Below are positions 46,515 through 54,821 of a stretch of 64,000 bases of DNA, piece after piece (within the stretch, counting starts at the first letter, position 1; each line of letters opens with the position of its first letter). The position numbers and the translations under genes are program-made. The DNA lies in assembly GCA_013822765.1 (NCBI GenBank), contig PNKY01000016.1, forward strand, positions 1-64,000. Direction: 5' to 3'. This DNA comes from Rhodospirillum sp. GTDB taxonomy: Bacteria; Pseudomonadota; Alphaproteobacteria; Dongiales; Dongiaceae. A model generated the notes under the pieces. It ran no database searches and was not told where the DNA came from. It was given only the letters and a program-made list of their open reading frames with translations.

Positions 46515-47042
46515 TTAGACCTGCTCCCACCGGCACGACAGGTTCATCTGGCCGGCGGTGTTCGCGATGGTGGCCATGCACACGGCTTCCTTGCCCTTTG
46601 GCACGTAGATCGCCATGCGCAGCATGAAGCGCGCGCCGCCGGCGCCGGCAACGCTTTCGGAGTTCAGTTCCACGATGTTGGCGCCCATCGGCCGCAGCGC
46701 TTCGCTGACGCGCGCGATCAGGCCGGGCGAATCATCGCCGGTGATCTCGATCCGATGCGTGATGTGGGCGGACTGGTCGTGAGTATCGCGATAGGCGAAT
46801 GGCGCGACCTCTACGTCGGCGCCGCGCAACACCGGGATGGAGCGCAGCTCTTCTTCCACGTCCGGGATCGAGATGTCCGACGGCAGCTTGGCGACCAGGG
46901 TGAGCTTGGCGCCGCTGCCGAGCACGGCGAACGTGGTGTCGCCGAGATTGATGCCGAGATCGTATAGCCGCCCGGTGACGTCGGCGATCAGGCCCGGTCG
47001 GTCCTCGCACAGGATGGAGACCAGCGCAGTATGGTTCGCCAT
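46515..47042 (-). CDS. GcvR-like protein with two ACT domains
   Basis: The 175-residue protein has two ACT domains (about residues 1-75 and 90-165), starting NHTALVSILCEDRPGLIADV and IEITGDDSPGLIARVSEALR, like the glycine cleavage transcriptional repressor GcvR. It has no DNA-binding domain, so it probably acts through a partner after binding an amino acid. GGAGA stands in front of the ATG. The gene follows the FAD oxidoreductase gene by 16 bp on the same strand. Confidence 0.88.
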   Translation of the reverse strand: MANHTALVSILCEDRPGLIADVTGRLYDLGINLGDTTFAVLGSGAKLTLVAKLPSDISIPDVEEELRSIPVLRGADVEVAPFAYRDTHDQSAHITHRIEITGDDSPGLIARVSEALRPMGANIVELNSESVAGAGGARFMLRMAIYVPKGKEAVCMATIANTAGQMNLSCRWEQV

Positions 47043-47058
47043 ATCCGTCTCCCTTCAC

Positions 47059-48237
47059 TCAAACGACATTGGCCTCGCGGATCGCCTGGCCGTTCAGCAC
47101 CCGATCATAGCCGAAGCGGCGCAGGTCGAGCGTGCGATAACTCCCGAACGTGACGAGCTCGCTCAGCGCCCGGCCGATCGCCGGCGATTGCTGCAAGCCG
47201 TGGCCTGAGAACCCGTTCGCCATCAGGAAGTTCGGCACGTGCGGCGCCGGGCCGATGATGACGTTCTGGTCGAGCACGTTGTAGTCATAGTGCCCGGCCC
47301 AGGCGCGGATCAGCTTGATCGCCTCGAACGCCGGCACGCGGTTGGCGAGGGTGGGCCAGATCAGCTCCTCGAACAGGCTGTAGTCGAGCTCGAAGTCGGT
47401 GCTGTCGGGATCGTTGCTTTCCTCCGGCGACACGCCGCAGATGAAGTTGGCGCCCTCCGGCCGGAACCACACGCCGGTCGGGTCGATGGTGAGCGGCACG
47501 TCGGTCAGCTCTTCGCGGCAATCGATGACATAGACCAGGCGCTTGCGCGGGCGCACCGGCAGGTCGAGCCCGATCCACGCCGCGATGCGCCAGGCATTGA
47601 TACCGGCGCAGTTGATGACCGCGCCGCACTCGATCTTCTCGCCCGAGCGCAGCGAAACGGAGGTCACGCGGCTGCGCGCGACGTCGACGCCGCCGACTTC
47701 GTCCTGGAGATAGGTGACGCCGAGCGAGCGGGCCTTGCGCCGGAACGCCTGAAGGAGGGAGTAGGGATCGAGCCAGCCTTCGTTGCGCGGGCCGAAGCTG
47801 CCGCCGGCAAGATCGCTGCAATTCAACCACGGGAAATTGCCCGCGAGCTCCTTGGTGCTGAGCAGCTGGGTCTCGGCGCCGAGCTGGTGCTGCAGCTGCT
47901 GGTTCGCGATCAGGGTCTGGAGGCCCGCGCCGGTCGCGAGGAACAGATAGCCGCCTTCGTGGAACTGCAGGTTGGGCGCTTCGCCGCCGACCGTCAGGTG
48001 CTCCGCCGCCGACTTGATGAAGGACGCGCCGAACGCGGAGATGAGTACGTTCTCCGGCGTCGAGAATTGCTGGCGGATGCCGCCGGCGGAGCGCGGCGTC
48101 GCCGCTTCGGTGTAGGTCGGATCGCGCTCGACCACGGCGATGCTGCCGCCAAACTCCTTCTCCGCGGCCAGGAAATAGGCCGCCGAGGAGCCGATGACGC
48201 CGCCGCCGACGATCACCACGTCGAATTTTCTCGACAT
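47059..48237 (-). CDS. FAD-dependent amine/amino-acid oxidoreductase (DAO family)
   Basis: The 392-residue protein has the FAD-binding motif VVIVGGGVIGSSAAYFL (GGGVIG at 11-16) and the DAO domain, with RSAGGIRQQFSTPENVL and the late segment GFSGHGLQQSPAIGRALSEL. It resembles sarcosine/dimethylglycine-type oxidases; the substrate is not determined. Linked to a GcvR-like ACT protein, so amino-acid or glycine-betaine catabolism is the likely setting. Confidence 0.87.
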   Translation of the reverse strand: MSRKFDVVIVGGGVIGSSAAYFLAAEKEFGGSIAVVERDPTYTEAATPRSAGGIRQQFSTPENVLISAFGASFIKSAAEHLTVGGEAPNLQFHEGGYLFLATGAGLQTLIANQQLQHQLGAETQLLSTKELAGNFPWLNCSDLAGGSFGPRNEGWLDPYSLLQAFRRKARSLGVTYLQDEVGGVDVARSRVTSVSLRSGEKIECGAVINCAGINAWRIAAWIGLDLPVRPRKRLVYVIDCREELTDVPLTIDPTGVWFRPEGANFICGVSPEESNDPDSTDFELDYSLFEELIWPTLANRVPAFEAIKLIRAWAGHYDYNVLDQNVIIGPAPHVPNFLMANGFSGHGLQQSPAIGRALSELVTFGSYRTLDLRRFGYDRVLNGQAIREANVV

Positions 48238-48255
48238 CCTAAAACCCAGCTTTAG

Positions 48256-48272
48256 CCAATTGGTTTCATTGG
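48256..48272. promoter_or_regulatory. Inverted repeat in front of the FAD oxidoreductase gene
   Basis: CCAAT (48256-48260), seven bases, ATTGG (48268-48272); the left half is part of the palindrome CCAATTGG. It lies 19-35 bp upstream of the minus-strand ATG at 48237, where an operator or activator site would be expected. A TATAAC (minus strand) is a little further upstream. Confidence 0.35.
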
Positions 48273-48389
48273 ATTGTTATATCTTGGCCGCGTGGCTGGT
48301 TCATCCAGCATTGCCACCGGATTCCTTTGACCCGCAACCAAATCTGATGGAGTGTATTGAGGTATGACGTCCGTAACGTCGGGTCAAGC

Positions 48390-48890
48390 ATGAGCCGCGC
48401 ATTCGTCAAGGAAAACGACGAGCAGGGCAATGAGCTTCCGGAACGGCCGCAAAGCCCGTATCCGAACCACATTACGCCTGCCGGTCTCGATGCGCTCCAC
48501 CAGCAGCTGCAATCGCTGGAGGAGGCGCACAAGCGCATGGTCGAGCCGGTCGGCAACGAGCTGATCGACCAGGACGCGAAGCATGCGGTTGAGCGGGACA
48601 TTCGCTACGTGCAGGACCGCATCGCGCGGGCGATCGTGATCGATCCCTCGGCGCAGCCCAAGGATCGTGTCGCGTTCGGCGCGACGGTCGAGACCGAGGA
48701 CGAGGAAGGCACCCGCCGCAAGTTCGAGATCGTCGGCGAGGACGAGGCCGACGCCGCGGTCGGCAAGCTGTCGTGGGTCTCGCCGCTGGGGCGCGCCTTG
48801 ACCGATGCCAAGAAAGGCGACGCCGTGGTGTGGAAGCGGCCGGCCGGCGACCTCGAGCTCGAGATCCTCTCGATTTCCTATCCCAAGTAG
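48390..48890 (+). CDS. greB: GreB-family transcription elongation factor
   Basis: Stimulates RNA cleavage by stalled RNA polymerase. The 166-residue product starts at the ATG at 48390 with MSRAFVKENDEQ, the usual GreB start. It has the N-terminal coiled coil (LQSLEEAHKRMVEPVGNELI, then HAVERDIRYVQDRIARAIV) and the C-terminal FKBP-like domain (VAFGATVETEDEEG, SPLGRALTDAKKGDAVV). The acidic residues at the coiled-coil tip needed for cleavage cannot be assigned with certainty. Confidence 0.92.
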   Translation: MSRAFVKENDEQGNELPERPQSPYPNHITPAGLDALHQQLQSLEEAHKRMVEPVGNELIDQDAKHAVERDIRYVQDRIARAIVIDPSAQPKDRVAFGATVETEDEEGTRRKFEIVGEDEADAAVGKLSWVSPLGRALTDAKKGDAVVWKRPAGDLELEILSISYPK

Positions 48891-49058
48891 CGCACGACAC
48901 CGCGGCGCGGCATTGCTGCCACGCTCCAGCTCATCGCTTTTGAAAGAGACACAGATCCCCTCACTGTCCGATTCCCCAATCGAACAGCGTGACCAAGATT
49001 CCCCCGCCGAGTTCCGTTCCTTGCTAGGCCTTCGCTCCGGCCGCCAGCCAAAGCAGAC

Positions 49059-49409
49059 TTAGCGCGGCTCGTATCCGCCGCGCGGACCACCCGGGCCGCG
49101 ATGACCCCCGCCACCGCCACCACCGCCGAACGGACGGCGCTGGGGAGGACGGCGCGGCGTCGCGGTGCTGGTGTCGAGCGTGATCACGCGCGTCACCTGA
49201 ACGCCCTTGCGGCCCTGGCCGACTTCGCAATGAATCGTCGCGCCTTCCGGAGCGTCCTGCAGGCCGGCGTCCTTCAGAGCAGAGATGTGAAGGAAGACGT
49301 CTGGTGCGCCATCGGCGGGCGTAACGAAGCCAAAACCCTTTTCAGGATTGAACCACTTAATGCGGCCCCGCAATTCACTTGCGGAACCGCCCTGATTTTG
49401 ATCGGACAT
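49059..49409 (-). CDS. Cold-shock-domain protein with Gly/Arg-rich tail
   Basis: The 116-residue product from the ATG at 49409 has one cold-shock domain (about residues 12-80) with RNP1 KGFGFVT (24-30) and RNP2 VFLHISA (38-44), which bind single-stranded RNA or DNA. Instead of ending there as CspA does (about 70 residues), it adds a Pro/Arg linker (PRRPPQRRP), a run of eight glycines and RGG/RGP repeats, like eukaryotic-type RGG boxes. The hydrolase gene diverges from it across a 320-bp gap. Confidence 0.93.
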   Translation of the reverse strand: MSDQNQGGSASELRGRIKWFNPEKGFGFVTPADGAPDVFLHISALKDAGLQDAPEGATIHCEVGQGRKGVQVTRVITLDTSTATPRRPPQRRPFGGGGGGGGHRGPGGPRGGYEPR

Positions 49410-49729
49410 GTCCAACTCTCAGTCGAAGACCCCACGCGAGCGCTCCAACACCCCGGCCCACCGGCAAGGCGATCGGCCCCTAGCTGCAACGCCGTGGTTA
49501 GCATGGGGCCGATCTGCGACAAAAAGCAAGCCCGATTGGGGGAAAAACGGGAACTGAAAGGCCAAGTCGCTGTTTACGCGCCTCTCTTCATCCCCTTTGT
49601 TCGGTATGGAACACAATGGATTGGCTCAAATCCTGGCCAAATACTGGGCGCTTGGCTGGCAGGTTTGGTTCTGGCAAGCATGAACGCTGGCCGGCCGATC
49701 CATGCCGGCCGGCCGCGGATGATCGATGG
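49410..49729. other. Gene-free 320-bp divergent region
   Basis: Between the cold-shock gene (minus) and the hydrolase gene (plus). I see no convincing open reading frame or promoter. It probably includes a long 5' leader of the cold-shock mRNA, as is common in that family. A GC-rich hairpin, GGCCGGC (49689-49695), an 8-base loop and GCCGGCC (49704-49710), lies 20 bp before the hydrolase start; it has no T-run. Confidence 0.4.
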
Positions 49730-50572
49730 ATGAGGAAGGTGATCGTGGGATCTGTGCTGGGGGTTCTGGTCGCCGTGGCGGCGGTCTATGTGGCGGCCCT
49801 CGGCTACCTGTGGGCCACCCAACGGAGCCACGTGTTCCGCCCCGGGATCGGGCCGCTCGATCTGGTCAATTCGACCGTCGCCTCCTACATGCGCGACGAG
49901 ACCATCCGCACCGGTGACGGGCTGGCGCTGCTGTCGTGGTATGCGCCGGCGAAACCCGGGCACCGCACCATCGTCTATTTCCATGGCAATGCAGGCACCC
50001 TGGGCGACCGGCACGAGCGAGTGCTGACCTACCTGGAGCGCGGCTTCGGCGTTCTGCTGGTGGGATACCGCGGCTATGGCGGCAACCCAGGCGAGCCGAC
50101 CGAAACCGGGCTCTACGATGACGGCCGCGCCCACCTGGACTGGCTCGCTGCCCAGGGCCTGCGGCCGGACGAGCTGGTGCTCTATGGCGAATCCCTCGGC
50201 TCGGCGGTTGCTACCCAGCTGGCGACCGAGCGCAAGGCGGCTGCCCTGGTGCTGGAGGCGCCGTTTGCTTCGGTCCTGCTGTCGGCCCGCGCGCGCTATC
50301 CGCTGTTCGCGTTCGACTGGGTGATCAAGGACAAGTTCGCCAACGTCGACAAGATCGACCGGATCAACATGCCCTTGTTCGTGATCCACGGCGCCCTGGA
50401 CCGCGTGACGCCGCAACGCTTCGGCCGCATGGTGTTCGAGCGCGCGCGCGAGCCGAAGGCCGCGAGCTGGCCGTCCGGGGCTGGCCACAACGACCTGTTG
50501 CAGTTCGGCATGGTGGAGGCGGTGACGCGCTTCCTGGACGGGCTGTCCGCGCCGGTCTCAAAAGCCGGCTGA
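49730..50572 (+). CDS. Membrane-anchored alpha/beta hydrolase
   Basis: The 280-residue product from the ATG at 49730 has one N-terminal membrane helix (residues about 4-26), then an alpha/beta hydrolase domain: oxyanion segment VYFHGNAG, nucleophile Ser155 in LYGESLGSAV, Asp224 in HGALDRVTP and His253 in GAGHNDL. This fits the BEM46/YfhR-like family. The substrate is unknown. The domain would face the periplasm. Its 3' end overlaps that of the convergent sufU gene by 15 bp. Confidence 0.87.
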   Translation: MRKVIVGSVLGVLVAVAAVYVAALGYLWATQRSHVFRPGIGPLDLVNSTVASYMRDETIRTGDGLALLSWYAPAKPGHRTIVYFHGNAGTLGDRHERVLTYLERGFGVLLVGYRGYGGNPGEPTETGLYDDGRAHLDWLAAQGLRPDELVLYGESLGSAVATQLATERKAAALVLEAPFASVLLSARARYPLFAFDWVIKDKFANVDKIDRINMPLFVIHGALDRVTPQRFGRMVFERAREPKAASWPSGAGHNDLLQFGMVEAVTRFLDGLSAPVSKAG

Positions 50573-50974
50573 GGCCGCGCGCTTCAGCGCTTCGAACGGC
50601 AGCAGCACGCACTCGCGCCGGCTCTTGGCGCCGTGCACCGGGCGGAAGATTTCCAGGCACTGCCAGTGCGGGTCCAATGTGCCCTCGGCCATGAGCGTGC
50701 GCGCGGCGGTGCTCATCGCCTCCAGCGTCGCCCGGTCGGCGCCACGGCCATGCTCGGCGATGGTGGCGGCGGATGCCTCGCACAAAAGGCAGCCGCGCAC
50801 GTGATGGGCGATCTCGACGATGCGGCCGTCCCTGATGGATAGATCGAGCGTGACCCGATCGCCGCACAGCGGATTGTCCACGGTTGCGGTGCTGGTCGCG
50901 TCGGGCAGGCGGCCCTTGCCGAAGGCAGCGCGCGCCCGCTCGACCAGCGCCTTGTGGTACAGCGCCTCACTCAC
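50558..50974 (-). CDS. sufU: SufU/NifU-like iron-sulfur cluster scaffold or zinc-dependent sulfur acceptor
   Basis: The 138-residue product, started at GTG 50974, has the SufU ligand pattern: Cys37 with Asp39 (NPLCGDRV), Cys62 (RGCLLCEAS) and Cys122 (RECVLLP). SufU receives sulfur from a cysteine desulfurase. Its start overlaps the stop of the molybdopterin-binding/MocA gene by 8 bp, and no sufS or sufBCD lies here, so it is probably specialised for the neighbouring cofactor maturation pathway; that is an inference. Confidence 0.88.
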   Translation of the reverse strand: MSEALYHKALVERARAAFGKGRLPDATSTATVDNPLCGDRVTLDLSIRDGRIVEIAHHVRGCLLCEASAATIAEHGRGADRATLEAMSTAARTLMAEGTLDPHWQCLEIFRPVHGAKSRRECVLLPFEALKRAASAGF

Positions 50975-52586
50975 CGGGCTTGTCCTGCAGCGTGCGGTAG
51001 GCTTCCGGCGTATCGACATCGAGGAAGATGCCGCCATCCTCGGCGGCGATCTCGGTCACCAGCTCGGCATGCTCGCCGATCAGATGGCGCGCGCCGACGT
51101 CGCCGGCCAGCTCCGTCATCTCGCCGAAGAACCGGCGGTCCCACAGCACCGGGTTGCCGCGCTTGCCCTGGAACGACGGCACGATGACCGCGCGGGCCTC
51201 GGTCGGGTTGAAGGCCGCGATCATGCGGCGCAGTAGGGCGGTTCCGACGCGCGGCATGTCGCCCAGCAGGACCAGCGCGGCGTCGATATCGGCGGGCAGC
51301 GCCTTCAGCCCGCTGCGCAACGAGGCGCTCATGCCGTCGGCGTAGTCGGGACAGGACACAAACCGGACACCGTGGCCGGCGAGGGCGGCGCGCACCTCGG
51401 CCTCCTGGTGGCCGGTGACGACGATGATCTCGGCGAGGTCGGCGGCCAGCGCCTGCTCGACCACGCGCGTGACGATCGGCTTGCCGTTGTCGTCCATCAG
51501 CAGCTTGTTGGCGCCCATGCGGCTGGAGCGGCCGGCTGCCATCACCAGGCCGGCGATGCGCGGCCGCCGCGCTTCGGGACGGGAAGGAGAGTCGCGTGGC
51601 TGCGGCCGGGCGGAGATTTCGTTGAGCAGCCCTCCGGCGCCCATGCGGCGCAGGTCACGCGCGGTGACGGGAATATCGGCCATCAGGCGCTGCAGCACCC
51701 AGTCGAAGCCGTTGAGCTTGGGCGTGCGCGCGCACCCCGGCAATCCGATGATCGGCTTGCCGGCGATCTCGCCCAGCAGGATCAGGTTGCCGGGATCGAC
51801 CGGCATGCCGAACTGCAGGACCTTGCCGCCGCTGCGCTCGATCGCCGCCGGGATGACGTCGCGCCGGTCGATGATGGCGGAGCCGCCCATCACCAGCACG
51901 ATGCCGGCGCCGCCGGTGAGCGCGCCCTGGATGACCTCGCCCAGCGCGGCCGGCTCGTGCGGCGCACGCAGGTCGACGGCATCGAGGCTGCCCATCGCCG
52001 CCAGCCGGCGGTTGGTGACGGCGACGGTCTTGTCGAGCAGCGCCGGCTTCATCGCGGCAAGCTCGGTCTGGATCAGCGCGACCTTGCGCGGCCGGAACGG
52101 GTGGAAGGAAAGAACGGGCTTTTGGCGCGCAACCGCCACGCAGGCATCGAGCGCAGTGCGCTTGACCGCGAACGGAATGATCTTGACGGTCGCCGCCATC
52201 TGGTCCGGCGCCATCGCGGCATAGTCCGCCAGGGTCGCAAGGGTGATCGCCTCGTCCACGTCGTTGATGGCATCGACTTGCACGGCATCGACGCGCAGGA
52301 TGCCGCCCTCGCGGGCATAGAGGTTGACGCGTCCGGTGAACGGCGCCTCGATGCGCAGTCCTTCGGCGCCCAGCAACGAACCGAGCGCTGCCGCAGCGGC
52401 GTCCTCGCCGACATCGTCCGCCTCAAGCCGCGCGACTGTGATCATGCGGCGGCCGCTCTTCTTTATTGCTTCGATGTCGGCGGCGCTCAGGACCCGGCCT
52501 TTCTTGAAGGCGATCTCGCCGTTGCGCAGCGCGTGGGCGAGGACAGCCCCGGCGCACTCTTCGACGGGGAGCTCGGCGAAGATCAT
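50967..52586 (-). CDS. Molybdopterin-binding domain fused to MocA-type nucleotidyltransferase
   Basis: The 539-residue protein has an N-terminal half (residues 1 to about 335) with a MoeA/MogA-like molybdopterin-binding region (GAGIVLVMGGSAIIDRRDVI, KPIIGLPGCARTPKLNGFD), and a C-terminal MobA/MocA-type transferase (residues about 345-535) with the signature AGRSSRMGANKLL at 351-363 and LLGDMPRVG. MocA makes molybdopterin cytosine dinucleotide, the cofactor form of CO dehydrogenase and relatives. It overlaps the preceding xdhC gene by four bases (ATGA). Confidence 0.88.
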   Translation of the reverse strand: MIFAELPVEECAGAVLAHALRNGEIAFKKGRVLSAADIEAIKKSGRRMITVARLEADDVGEDAAAAALGSLLGAEGLRIEAPFTGRVNLYAREGGILRVDAVQVDAINDVDEAITLATLADYAAMAPDQMAATVKIIPFAVKRTALDACVAVARQKPVLSFHPFRPRKVALIQTELAAMKPALLDKTVAVTNRRLAAMGSLDAVDLRAPHEPAALGEVIQGALTGGAGIVLVMGGSAIIDRRDVIPAAIERSGGKVLQFGMPVDPGNLILLGEIAGKPIIGLPGCARTPKLNGFDWVLQRLMADIPVTARDLRRMGAGGLLNEISARPQPRDSPSRPEARRPRIAGLVMAAGRSSRMGANKLLMDDNGKPIVTRVVEQALAADLAEIIVVTGHQEAEVRAALAGHGVRFVSCPDYADGMSASLRSGLKALPADIDAALVLLGDMPRVGTALLRRMIAAFNPTEARAVIVPSFQGKRGNPVLWDRRFFGEMTELAGDVGARHLIGEHAELVTEIAAEDGGIFLDVDTPEAYRTLQDKPGE

Positions 52587-53284
52587 CGCGTCGGCTGGCC
52601 GTGGCGCGCGGCGGTCAGTTGCGCGAGGACGGAGATGGCGATCTCCGCCGGCGACTTGGCGCCGATGGCAAGGCCCGCCGGCCCATGGATGCGCGCCAGC
52701 GCCGTGCTGTCGAATCCCGCTTCGGATAAGCGCTGCAGGCGCGCGGCGTGCGTTTTCTTGCTGCCGAGGGAGCCGATGTAGAACGCCTCCGAGCGCAAGG
52801 CGCGGTCGAGCGCCGGATCGTCGAGCTTGGGATCATGGGTCAGCGTCACCACGGCGCTGCTTTCGTCGAGCCGGATCGCGTCGAGCGCTTCGTCGGGCCA
52901 GTCGTGGCGCAGAGTCAGGCCGGGAAAGCGCTCTGCTGTCGCGAAGGCGCGGCGTGGATCGACCACGACAACCTCGTAGCCGGCCAGGGCCGCCATCGGC
53001 GCCAATGCCTGCGTGATGTGAACCGCGCCGACGATGACCAGGCGCGGGCTGGGCACGCGCGCCTGCACGAACAGGCGCCGGCCTTCGATCTCGATCTCGC
53101 CGGATTTGTTGGCAGCCAGCGCCTCAGCTACTGCTGCACGCGCCGCAGTCGAGAGGTTGAGCGACGGTGCTTCGTTGCCGGGTTCGAACAAGGCCTGCTG
53201 GTTGCTGCCGAGGTCGGTGACGAGGGCGATCGGCCGGCGTTCGGTCTTGGCGGTGACCAGGCGCGAAAGGTCGCTCGCCTTCAT
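52583..53284 (-). CDS. XdhC-family maturation protein, C-terminal Rossmann part
   Basis: XdhC proteins bind the molybdenum cofactor and help sulfurate and insert it into hydroxylases. The 233-residue product from the ATG at 53284 is the C-terminal XdhC region: RLVIVGAVHITQALAPMAAL (Rossmann), VVVVDPRRAFATAERFPG, AVVTLTHDPKLDDPAL and YIGSLGSKKTHAARLQRL. The N-terminal XdhC/CoxI domain is encoded by the adjacent gene, with a 4-base ATGA overlap. The function of one protein is therefore split across two. Confidence 0.88.
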   Translation of the reverse strand: MKASDLSRLVTAKTERRPIALVTDLGSNQQALFEPGNEAPSLNLSTAARAAVAEALAANKSGEIEIEGRRLFVQARVPSPRLVIVGAVHITQALAPMAALAGYEVVVVDPRRAFATAERFPGLTLRHDWPDEALDAIRLDESSAVVTLTHDPKLDDPALDRALRSEAFYIGSLGSKKTHAARLQRLSEAGFDSTALARIHGPAGLAIGAKSPAEIAISVLAQLTAARHGQPTR

Positions 53285-53604
53285 TCCAGGCGCTCGACAT
53301 AGACCTGCAGCTTGCCGCCGCAGGCGAGGCCGACTTCCCACGCCTGTTCGTTGGTGACGCCGAAATCGAGCAGCCGCGGCTTGCCGTCGGCGATGGCGTC
53401 GAGCGCCTCGCGCACCACGGCGCCTTCGATGCAGCCGCCGGAGACTGATCCGACCATCGCGCCCGTGCCATCGACCACCAGCTGGCTGCCGGCCGGCCGG
53501 GGCGACGAGCCCCAGGTGCTGGTGACCGTCGCTACCGCCACGTCGCGGCCGGCCTGCTTCCACTCCAGCGCGGTTGCGAGAACGTCTTCTTCCTGCTGTG
53601 TCAT
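53281..53604 (-). CDS. XdhC/CoxI-family maturation protein, N-terminal part
   Basis: The 107-residue product contains the N-terminal XdhC_CoxI domain: VATVTSTWGSSPRPAGSQLV, GSVSGGCIEGAVVREA and ending ACGGKLQVYVERLE. A single-chain XdhC would carry both this and the Rossmann part, about 340 residues in all. Both open frames here have proper starts and ATGA overlaps with neighbours on both sides, so I read this as a true two-gene arrangement and not a frameshift. Similar splits are known from cox clusters. Confidence 0.88.
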   Translation of the reverse strand: MTQQEEDVLATALEWKQAGRDVAVATVTSTWGSSPRPAGSQLVVDGTGAMVGSVSGGCIEGAVVREALDAIADGKPRLLDFGVTNEQAWEVGLACGGKLQVYVERLE

Positions 53605-54821
53605 GCCGCCACCTTGGACCGGGGTTCCTGGCCGCGCGAACCGAGCTGGCTCAACGCTGCCGCCAGATCCCGCATGCTTTGAAGATTGTGGATCGGCCTG
53701 AAATCGTCAACGTGCTTGATCATGGCTTTTGCACCCTGGGCCTGCGGCTTATAAGCCTCATAGCGAAGAAGGGGATTGAGCCAGATCAGCCGCCGGCAGC
53801 TCTTGTGCAGTCGCTCGATCTCCTCCTCCAGGCCAACCGCGCCCTCGCGGTCCAATCCGTCGGAGATCAGCAGGACCAGGGCGCCCTGACCCAGCACCCG
53901 CCGCGACCAGCGCCGGTTGAACTCCGCCAGGCTATGGCCGATGCGCGTGCCGCCGGACCAATCCGGCACATTCTCGGAAATCCGGTCCAGCGCCACGTCG
54001 ACGTCGCGATGCCGCAAATGGCGCGTGATGTTGGTAAGGCGCGTCCCGAACAGGAATGAGTGCACGCGGTCGCGGTCGCTGGTGAGCGCGTGGATGAAAT
54101 GCAGCGCCAGGCGCGAATAGCGGCTCATCGAGCCGGAGATGTCGCACAGGATCACCAGCGGCGGCCGGCGCCGGCGTCGCGACTTGAATTGCAGGGGAAT
54201 GATGTCGGGATCGCGCAGCCCGGCGCGCAGGGTCGCGCGCATGTCGACCCGGTGGCCGCGCGCATCGCGCTTGAAGCGCCGGGTCGGCACATCCTCGACC
54301 GGCAGGCGCATGGCCGCGATCGCCTTCTTGGCCTGCTCGATCTCGGCCAGGGTCATCTTCTCGAAGTCCATGCTCTGCAGCAGCTCGCGGCTTGAGAAGG
54401 TAAGGGCGGCATCGATCTCGATCTCGTCCCGATCCGGCTCGCGCGCCTCGCCTTCGTGGCCGGCCTGGTTGCCGCGCAGGGCGTCGGCGACGCGCGGGCT
54501 GATCTCCTGGTGGCTCTGGTCGATCTCCTTGCCGCGGAACTGCGGCAGCATCAGCGACATCATGCGCTGCAGGAACTGCGGGTTGCGCCAGAAGATATGG
54601 AACGCCTGGTCGAAGATCTCGCGCTGCTCGCGCCGCTGCACGAACACGGCGTGCAGGGTCCAATAGAAGTCGTCGCGGTCGCCGATACCGACCGCTTTCA
54701 CGGCCTCGATGGCGTCGATCGCCTTGCCGGGCCCGACCGGCAGTCCGGCGGCGCGCAAGGCGCGCGCAAACTGCATGATGTTCTCCGAGAGGCGGCTCAC
54801 AGCGGGCGCGGCGGCGACCAT
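53601..54821 (-). CDS. coxE: VWA-domain protein CoxE
   Basis: CoxE works with the MoxR ATPase CoxD in assembling the copper-molybdenum site of CO dehydrogenase. The 406-residue protein has a helical N-terminal region and a C-terminal von Willebrand A domain with the MIDAS motif DISGSMS (residues 227-233), followed by TRLTNITRHLRHRDVD and LLISDGLDR. It overlaps coxD by one base (TAATG) and the xdhC N-terminal gene by four. Confidence 0.92.
   Translation of the reverse strand: MVAAAPAVSRLSENIMQFARALRAAGLPVGPGKAIDAIEAVKAVGIGDRDDFYWTLHAVFVQRREQREIFDQAFHIFWRNPQFLQRMMSLMLPQFRGKEIDQSHQEISPRVADALRGNQAGHEGEAREPDRDEIEIDAALTFSSRELLQSMDFEKMTLAEIEQAKKAIAAMRLPVEDVPTRRFKRDARGHRVDMRATLRAGLRDPDIIPLQFKSRRRRRPPLVILCDISGSMSRYSRLALHFIHALTSDRDRVHSFLFGTRLTNITRHLRHRDVDVALDRISENVPDWSGGTRIGHSLAEFNRRWSRRVLGQGALVLLISDGLDREGAVGLEEEIERLHKSCRRLIWLNPLLRYEAYKPQAQGAKAMIKHVDDFRPIHNLQSMRDLAAALSQLGSRGQEPRSKVAA

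Noticed and set aside
49616..49729. Longer N terminus for the membrane-anchored hydrolase (ATG at 49616)
   Set aside because: It would place 38 hydrophilic residues, with a GC hairpin in the coding sequence, before the membrane helix; the ATG at 49730 starts directly at the helix.
52583..53604. Frameshifted single xdhC gene
   Set aside because: Each half has a proper start and stop with ATGA overlaps like those at neighbouring junctions, so a genuine two-gene arrangement is more likely.
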